Source: an uncultured Bacilli bacterium (lineage in GTDB: Bacteria > Bacillota_I > Bacilli_A > RF39 > UBA660). Taken from it: a stretch of 12,186 bases of DNA. The translations under genes and the position numbers were made by a program. Of this stretch, positions 8,438 to 12,186 are shown one piece after another; within the stretch, counting starts at the first letter, position 1; every line of letters starts with the position of its first letter. The DNA lies in NCBI GenBank assembly GCA_949746915.1, contig CATKEA010000173.1, forward strand, positions 1 to 12,186, given 5' to 3'. The notes beneath the pieces were generated by a model. The model ran no database searches, was not told the DNA's origin, and was given only the letters and a program-made list of their open reading frames with translations.

Positions 8438-9630
8438 TAAAGTTAAATACCAATTATATAGAAAAGTACAATCAGAATATAGATAACGCTAAAATTTCAA
8501 ATATAAAGGAAAAATTATCATCATCCTATCCGATGACTGACTGGATTAACATAGATAAAACAATAAGTGAAGAAGAATTAAATAACATATTAAAAATCAA
8601 AGAAACGATTTTAAATGACAATCCTGATATTTTTATTGTAATAGGTATAGGAGGATCATTTCTTGGAGCTAAAGCTATTATTGATTGTTTAAGTCCATAT
8701 TTTAAGAAAAATAAACCAGAAATAATTTTTGCAGGGACAACCTTATCAAGTAAATATTTAAGTGAATTACTCGAATATATCAAGGGGAAAAATATTTATG
8801 TTAATGTCATTTCCAAATCAGGAAATACTTTAGAACCTAAAATAGCTTTTGATTTAATAGAAGATTACTTAAAGAAAAATTATTCTGATTATCAAAAAAG
8901 AATTATTGTAACTACCGATAAAGAAATAGGTAGTTTAAAAGAAAAAGCCAATATAGAAGGTTATGCTACCTTAGATGTTCCTAAAAATATAGGTGGAAGA
9001 TTTTCTTGCTTATCAGCGGTTGGTCTTCTACCTGTAGCAATAAGTGGAATAGATATTAAAATGCTATTAAATGGAGCAAGAAATGGAATAGAGTATTTAG
9101 ATGAAGCTTTTACCTATGCATCTATTAGATATAATATTGAAAAAGACAACAGAGTAGTTGAATTAATAACAACATATGAAGAAAATCAAGAATCATTCGG
9201 TAAGTGGGTATCTCAGTTATTTGGAGAGTCACAGGGTAAAGATAAAAAAGGTATTTTACCAATTCCTAATATTTTTACATCAAATCTTCATTCACTAGGA
9301 CAATACCTTCAAGAAGGTAGGAAGATAGCTTTTGAAACTGTTATCAAAGTAAATAAGTCCGAAGATATAAAAACAATAAATTATGGTTCTTCTCTTCACA
9401 ATTTAAATAATATGGTTGTTGAAAAGGTATGTATAGCTCATGAAGAAGGAGATACTTCATCTTTGATAATAGAGATAGATGAAATGAGTGAATACACTTT
9501 AGGAGAACTAATTTATTTCTTTTATTTAACAGCAGCTATAGGTGGTTATCTTTTAGAGATAAATCCATTTGATCAGCCTGGAGTTGAAAGATATAAGGAA
9601 CTAGTAAATAGAGAATTAAAAAATTTATAA
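8434..9630 (+). CDS. pgi: Glucose-6-phosphate isomerase, short form
   Basis: Cytosolic enzyme interconverting glucose-6-phosphate and fructose-6-phosphate. The two SIS-type sugar-phosphate domains show family signatures: GIGGSFLGA at 71-79, SKSGNTLEP at 127-135, GGRFS at 187-191 (R189), ESQGKD at 265-270 with presumed base E265, LHSLGQYLQEG with H286, and NPFDQPGVERYK with K388. All expected catalytic positions are present, so it should be active. It is 398 residues against about 450 for typical Bacillota enzymes; from memory of the family, the shortening is in the N-terminal lead before DWINI and in the tail after the catalytic lysine. The GTG start overlaps the glucan synthase TGA by 4 nt, a sign of translational coupling. 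In this position it may direct carbon toward glucose-6-phosphate and UDP-glucose for the glucan synthase, though a housekeeping glycolytic role is equally compatible. Confidence 0.95.
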   Translation: MIKLNTNYIEKYNQNIDNAKISNIKEKLSSSYPMTDWINIDKTISEEELNNILKIKETILNDNPDIFIVIGIGGSFLGAKAIIDCLSPYFKKNKPEIIFAGTTLSSKYLSELLEYIKGKNIYVNVISKSGNTLEPKIAFDLIEDYLKKNYSDYQKRIIVTTDKEIGSLKEKANIEGYATLDVPKNIGGRFSCLSAVGLLPVAISGIDIKMLLNGARNGIEYLDEAFTYASIRYNIEKDNRVVELITTYEENQESFGKWVSQLFGESQGKDKKGILPIPNIFTSNLHSLGQYLQEGRKIAFETVIKVNKSEDIKTINYGSSLHNLNNMVVEKVCIAHEEGDTSSLIIEIDEMSEYTLGELIYFFYLTAAIGGYLLEINPFDQPGVERYKELVNRELKNL

Positions 9631-9663
9631 AAAGTCATTGAATATTTTATCAATGATTTTTTT
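9631..9663 (+). terminator. Rho-independent terminator of the ndvB-pgi operon
   Basis: TCATTGA at 9635-9641 pairs perfectly with TCAATGA at 9650-9656 around ATATTTTA. The stem can extend outward through a G-T wobble and A-T pairs (AAAA against the T-run), and seven Ts follow at 9657-9663. It begins directly after the pgi stop. Confidence 0.85.
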
Positions 9664-9664
9664 A

Positions 9665-9693
9665 TTTTCAAAACAGTTTTATTACTCTATAAT
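9665..9693 (+). promoter_or_regulatory. Promoter of the GT-C-like membrane protein gene
   Basis: TTTTCA at 9665-9670 (4 of 6 to TTGACA) is 17 nt from a consensus TATAAT at 9688-9693. The expected transcription start is near 9700, about 15 nt before ATG 9715. The translation signal is weak but similar to that at 741: AGGT at 9700-9703 and GTGAT at 9705-9709, the latter 5 nt before the ATG. The promoter follows the pgi terminator immediately, so this gene is probably a separate transcription unit. Confidence 0.6.
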
Positions 9694-9714
9694 ATAAATA
9701 GGTTGTGATAATTA

Positions 9715-11115
9715 ATGAAAACAAAAACTAATTGGAAGATTCTTGGAATAATTCTCTTTATTATTGCATGTTTTAAAATATCTCTAAATATTTTAGATAC
9801 TGGTTGTGATTATTACTGGCATATCAAATTAGGAGAATATATTGTAAATACTAAAACTGTCCCAACAGTGGATATATTTTCATGGTATGGTATATCAAAT
9901 AATCTACCATGGATATCTCACGAATGGCTAAGTGGAGTACTTCTTTACCTTAACAGTATTATATTTAAAAAATATGCTGTTATTATATTTTGCAGTTCTA
10001 TGTATCTAATAATTGCTTTGCTTTTGTTTTATCTAAATAAAAAAGAATATCAAAAAAATATTAAATTTACTTTAATTCACATACTTATAGGTATTATTCT
10101 TCTATCAGCACTAATAACGCCTCGTCCCCATCTTATTAGTTATGTTTTATTAATAATTACATTGTATCTAACTAAAGACTTATATAATAATCCATCCACT
10201 AAGAAAATTTATTTTCTACCAGTAATTTCTTTTATTTGGTCAAACATTCATGGAGGATCAAGTAACTTATCATACATTGTACTAGGAATAACTTTCATAG
10301 GTAGCATCCTAGATAAAAAAATGAATAAACAATTATTAAAAAAATATTTACTAATATTTATTAGTACCATTTTGCTAATTACTATAAATCCTCATGGTTT
10401 AAAAATGCTTCTATATCCATATTCAAACTTATTGGACACTACGATGAAAGAAGGAATAACCGAATGGCAAAGAACAAAAATAGATAATTTAAATACCTTT
10501 GTTTTATTTATATATATTCTAGGCATTATCATGATTTTTATAAAGAAAAGAAAAGAACTAACCAAAAAAGACCTTCTTATGTTTTTAGCATTTTCATATC
10601 TTTCAATAAGTTCTATTAGATTTATTCCTTTTATTTACCTTGTTTCAACTTTCTTTATCTTTGATTACATAGAAAAAAGTGAAATAGCTATTATCAATTA
10701 TAAATTAATATCAATCGCTTCTATTATTTGTATCATCTTAAGTTTATTCAGCCTTCCAATTGTCATTAAGAATACTAATAATGAAATTATCAATGATAAA
10801 ATAATAGTATATTTAAAAGAAAATCCACCAAAAAGACTATATAACTATTATGATTATGGTGGATATCTAATTTACAATGACATTAAAGTTTTCTATGATG
10901 GTAGAGCTGATATTTACACAAATAACATTTTTAAAAATGCCAATAATTTAATGTCCGTATCAGAAAATACAGAAGATTTTATAAAAAAACATAATTTTGA
11001 TTATTATCTTTTACCTAAGGAGGCTCCACTAACAACTTATTTACTAAAACATAATCACGAGCCAATTTATGACATAAACAATGTTATTTTACTAAGAAAA
11101 AAGACTCTTTCATAA
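9715..11115 (+). CDS. Polytopic membrane protein, GT-C glycosyltransferase-like
   Basis: An integral membrane protein of 466 residues with about ten hydrophobic segments: near 8-27, 86-107, 118-153 (two), 165-198 (two), then pairs to about residue 350. A soluble C-terminal domain of about 110 residues follows. After the first membrane segment the loop carries DTGCDYYWH at 28-36, IKLGEYI, VDIFSWYG at 52-59 and WISHEWLS at 66-73. An acidic first outside loop followed by a conserved aromatic/HEWL stretch is the layout of GT-C enzymes (PMT/GT39-like), which use lipid-linked sugar donors. NIHGGSS occurs in a middle loop. The C-terminal part has GGYLIYNDIKVFYDGRAD at 382-399, a motif I associate with uncharacterised GT-C-like membrane proteins of many phyla. 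D28 or D32 would be the catalytic candidate. Substrate is unknown; a role in surface glycan or glycolipid glycosylation is inferred. The protein could also be a non-catalytic relative. Confidence 0.6.
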   Translation: MKTKTNWKILGIILFIIACFKISLNILDTGCDYYWHIKLGEYIVNTKTVPTVDIFSWYGISNNLPWISHEWLSGVLLYLNSIIFKKYAVIIFCSSMYLIIALLLFYLNKKEYQKNIKFTLIHILIGIILLSALITPRPHLISYVLLIITLYLTKDLYNNPSTKKIYFLPVISFIWSNIHGGSSNLSYIVLGITFIGSILDKKMNKQLLKKYLLIFISTILLITINPHGLKMLLYPYSNLLDTTMKEGITEWQRTKIDNLNTFVLFIYILGIIMIFIKKRKELTKKDLLMFLAFSYLSISSIRFIPFIYLVSTFFIFDYIEKSEIAIINYKLISIASIICIILSLFSLPIVIKNTNNEIINDKIIVYLKENPPKRLYNYYDYGGYLIYNDIKVFYDGRADIYTNNIFKNANNLMSVSENTEDFIKKHNFDYYLLPKEAPLTTYLLKHNHEPIYDINNVILLRKKTLS

Positions 11116-11130
11116 ACTTGAAAGAGTCTT
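11101..11130 (-). terminator. Terminator hairpin shared by the convergent genes
   Basis: AAGACTCTTTC at 11101-11111 pairs perfectly over 11 bp with GAAAGAGTCTT at 11120-11130, around an 8-nt loop that contains part of the stop codon of the plus-strand gene. On the minus strand the stem is followed by a run of Ts (the complement of the A-run at 11096-11102), so it is a strong terminator for the PrsA-like gene, starting 2 nt after its stop. On the plus strand the downstream tract is interrupted (AATTATTGTTG), so termination there is probably weaker. Confidence 0.85.
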
Positions 11131-11132
11131 AA

Positions 11133-12146
11133 TTATTGTTGTTTCTTTTTTTCTTCGTCATTCTTTTTTGCTTGTTCAATAGCATTATTAATATAATTTT
11201 CATATTGAACTTTTAATTCTTTATCAGTAATATTAACTTTATAATCTTTTCTAAGTTCTACCATTGCTGTAATTTCAAGAGTAGAGTCATTACTTAATTT
11301 GTCTTTAGCAAGTTCTTCAATGATATCATCTTTAAGTGTTTCTAACTTAGCTTTATCTTTTTGTTCACCTCTTAGATAAATTTCATAACCATAACTTGTT
11401 TTAATTGGAGAAGTGTATTCTCCCTTTTTAATTTTTAATACGGCTTTTTCAGCTTCATCATTTAAAGTACCATGAGAAATATATCCAATATTTCCTTCAT
11501 CTTCTTTATGAGCCTCATCATCAGTGTATTCTTTAACTAAATCTTTCCATTTTTCCCCAGATTTTAATTTAGAAATAACTTCATTAGCTTTTGCTTTTGC
11601 TTCTTCCTCAGCTGCAGTTTTATCAGAAGAAGTCATACCTTCTTTAATTTCTGGCTCAATTAAAATTTTACTAATTTCAATATCTCCAAAGATTGTTTCA
11701 TCATAAAATTTCTTAATTTCTTTATCTTTTATAGTAGATTTTACATAATCTTCTATAGCTTTATTTCTTTTATATTGAAGAGATAAATAAGTTCTTAAAC
11801 CTTCCATTGTACTAACACCAAAATAAGAAGATGTTTGTTGTAATAGAACTTCTTCAGATCCAAAAGTAGAAAGCCATGAAGCAATTTGTGCCTCAATTTC
11901 CTCTTTTTCTTCATCATCTGATTTGTATTCTTTTTCTAGAATTTGAGTATCTATTAAATCCATCAAAGCTGATAAAGCATATCTATCTTTTACTGATTGA
12001 TATAAACTATCAACTGAAATATTTCCATTTTTAATAGTAACTACAGCATCTTGACCATTTTCTAATTTTGGTATTTTTCCACATCCAGAAACAAGAAGAA
12101 GAGTAGCTAATGATAAAGCTAAAACTTTTTTGCTATTTTTGTTCAT
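11133..12146 (-). CDS. prsA: PrsA/parvulin-like lipoprotein (extracellular foldase family)
   Basis: A 337-residue secreted lipoprotein. The N-terminus has lysines, a hydrophobic segment (8-19) and the lipobox VSGC with C22 as the lipidation site, so it should be anchored on the outer face of the membrane. Residues about 35-150 are the helical SurA/PrsA-type N-terminal chaperone region. A PpiC/parvulin-like domain follows at about 153-262, with ISKILIE at 158-164, EGNIGYISHGTL at 217-228 and SPIKTSYGYEIYL at 246-258. Residues 265-337 form a charged helical tail with a Lys/Glu-rich end. PrsA proteins help secreted proteins fold after export. The two histidines usual in active parvulins (in S-H-I-L and G-Y-H-I-I) are K160 and E255 here, so prolyl isomerase activity may be lost and chaperone activity kept. 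A strong Shine-Dalgarno fixes the start. It is convergent with the membrane protein gene. The gene symbol is by family resemblance. Confidence 0.82.
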   Translation of the reverse strand: MNKNSKKVLALSLATLLLVSGCGKIPKLENGQDAVVTIKNGNISVDSLYQSVKDRYALSALMDLIDTQILEKEYKSDDEEKEEIEAQIASWLSTFGSEEVLLQQTSSYFGVSTMEGLRTYLSLQYKRNKAIEDYVKSTIKDKEIKKFYDETIFGDIEISKILIEPEIKEGMTSSDKTAAEEEAKAKANEVISKLKSGEKWKDLVKEYTDDEAHKEDEGNIGYISHGTLNDEAEKAVLKIKKGEYTSPIKTSYGYEIYLRGEQKDKAKLETLKDDIIEELAKDKLSNDSTLEITAMVELRKDYKVNITDKELKVQYENYINNAIEQAKKNDEEKKKQQ

Positions 12147-12157
12147 GTATTATTATG

Positions 12158-12165
12158 CCTCCTTT
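12158..12165 (-). promoter_or_regulatory. Ribosome binding site of the PrsA-like gene
   Basis: Read on the minus strand this is AAAGGAGG, a near-perfect Shine-Dalgarno, 11 nt before ATG 12146. The spacing is slightly long, but no other start codon in this frame is better placed. Confidence 0.75.
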
Positions 12166-12173
12166 AAAATACA

Positions 12174-12182
12174 AATATATCA
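12174..12182 (-). promoter_or_regulatory. Probable extended -10 of the PrsA-like gene
   Basis: The minus strand reads TGATATATT, an extended -10 with TATATT (5 of 6) in a TATGATATA context like that at 724-732. It would start transcription near 12167, about 20 nt before the ATG. Any -35 lies beyond the window end, so this is tentative. Confidence 0.4.
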
Positions 12183-12186
12183 TAAC

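Noticed and set aside
8435..8440. Possible genetic code 4 (TGA as Trp), since TGA is followed at once by TAA.
   Set aside because: All tryptophans at conserved positions are TGG and no in-frame TGA occurs inside the long genes, which would be unlikely in an AT-rich code 4 genome. The tandem stop is better read as a double stop.
1..12186. Insertion sequence, prophage, CRISPR, toxin-antitoxin or defence system.
   Set aside because: No transposase, integrase, phage, nuclease or reverse transcriptase gene, no spaced repeats and no terminal inverted repeats were seen. Base composition and gene style are even across the window.

Overview
The window is a compact, very AT-rich chromosomal segment of ordinary bacterial type: short intergenic gaps, Shine-Dalgarno-led ATG/GTG starts, hairpin plus T-run terminators, and a lipoprotein with a Gram-positive-style PrsA layout. 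Tryptophan is always TGG in the long reading frames, and one gene ends in TGA followed by TAA, so TGA appears to be a stop (code 11). The low GC, the PrsA-type lipoprotein and a partial surface protein with WWxLSP and GVRP motifs point to an uncultured, probably gut-associated Bacillota/Bacilli lineage (RF39/Mollicutes-like). This placement is an inference from style, not a demonstrated taxonomy.

Layout: (1) 1-621 (+) is the 3' part of a surface-type protein with a DUF6273/C-type-lectin-like C-terminal domain, closed by a hairpin terminator. (2) 752-8437 (+) is a 2561-residue, apparently intact cyclic beta-1,2-glucan synthase (NdvB/ChvB/Cgs type). It has a helical N-terminus, a membrane GT84 glucosyltransferase, a GH189-type cyclisation domain and a C-terminal GH94 phosphorylase-like module. 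(3) 8434-9630 (+) is a short glucose-6-phosphate isomerase whose GTG start overlaps the synthase stop by 4 nt, so the two look translationally coupled. A terminator follows. (4) 9715-11115 (+) is a polytopic membrane protein of GT-C glycosyltransferase-like form with its own promoter. (5) 11133-12146 (-) is a PrsA/parvulin-like lipoprotein, convergent with gene 4. The two share an 11-bp-stem hairpin in a 17-bp gap.

How the genes may work together: Pgi makes glucose-6-phosphate from fructose-6-phosphate, which (through phosphoglucomutase and UDP-glucose pyrophosphorylase, not in this window) would feed UDP-glucose to the glucan synthase. This makes genes 2-3 a plausible supply-plus-synthesis operon. 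The GT-C-like protein could belong to surface glycan assembly, but its link to the glucan is only positional. No glucan exporter (NdvA/ChvA/Cgt type) is seen here. The most notable points are the full cyclic-glucan synthase in a low-GC presumed Gram-positive, its altered DxD motif (Asp-Ala-Gly), and the loss of both expected parvulin histidines in the PrsA-like protein. I see no mobile element, CRISPR array, rRNA, tRNA or riboswitch, and no gene-free stretch longer than about 130 bases.
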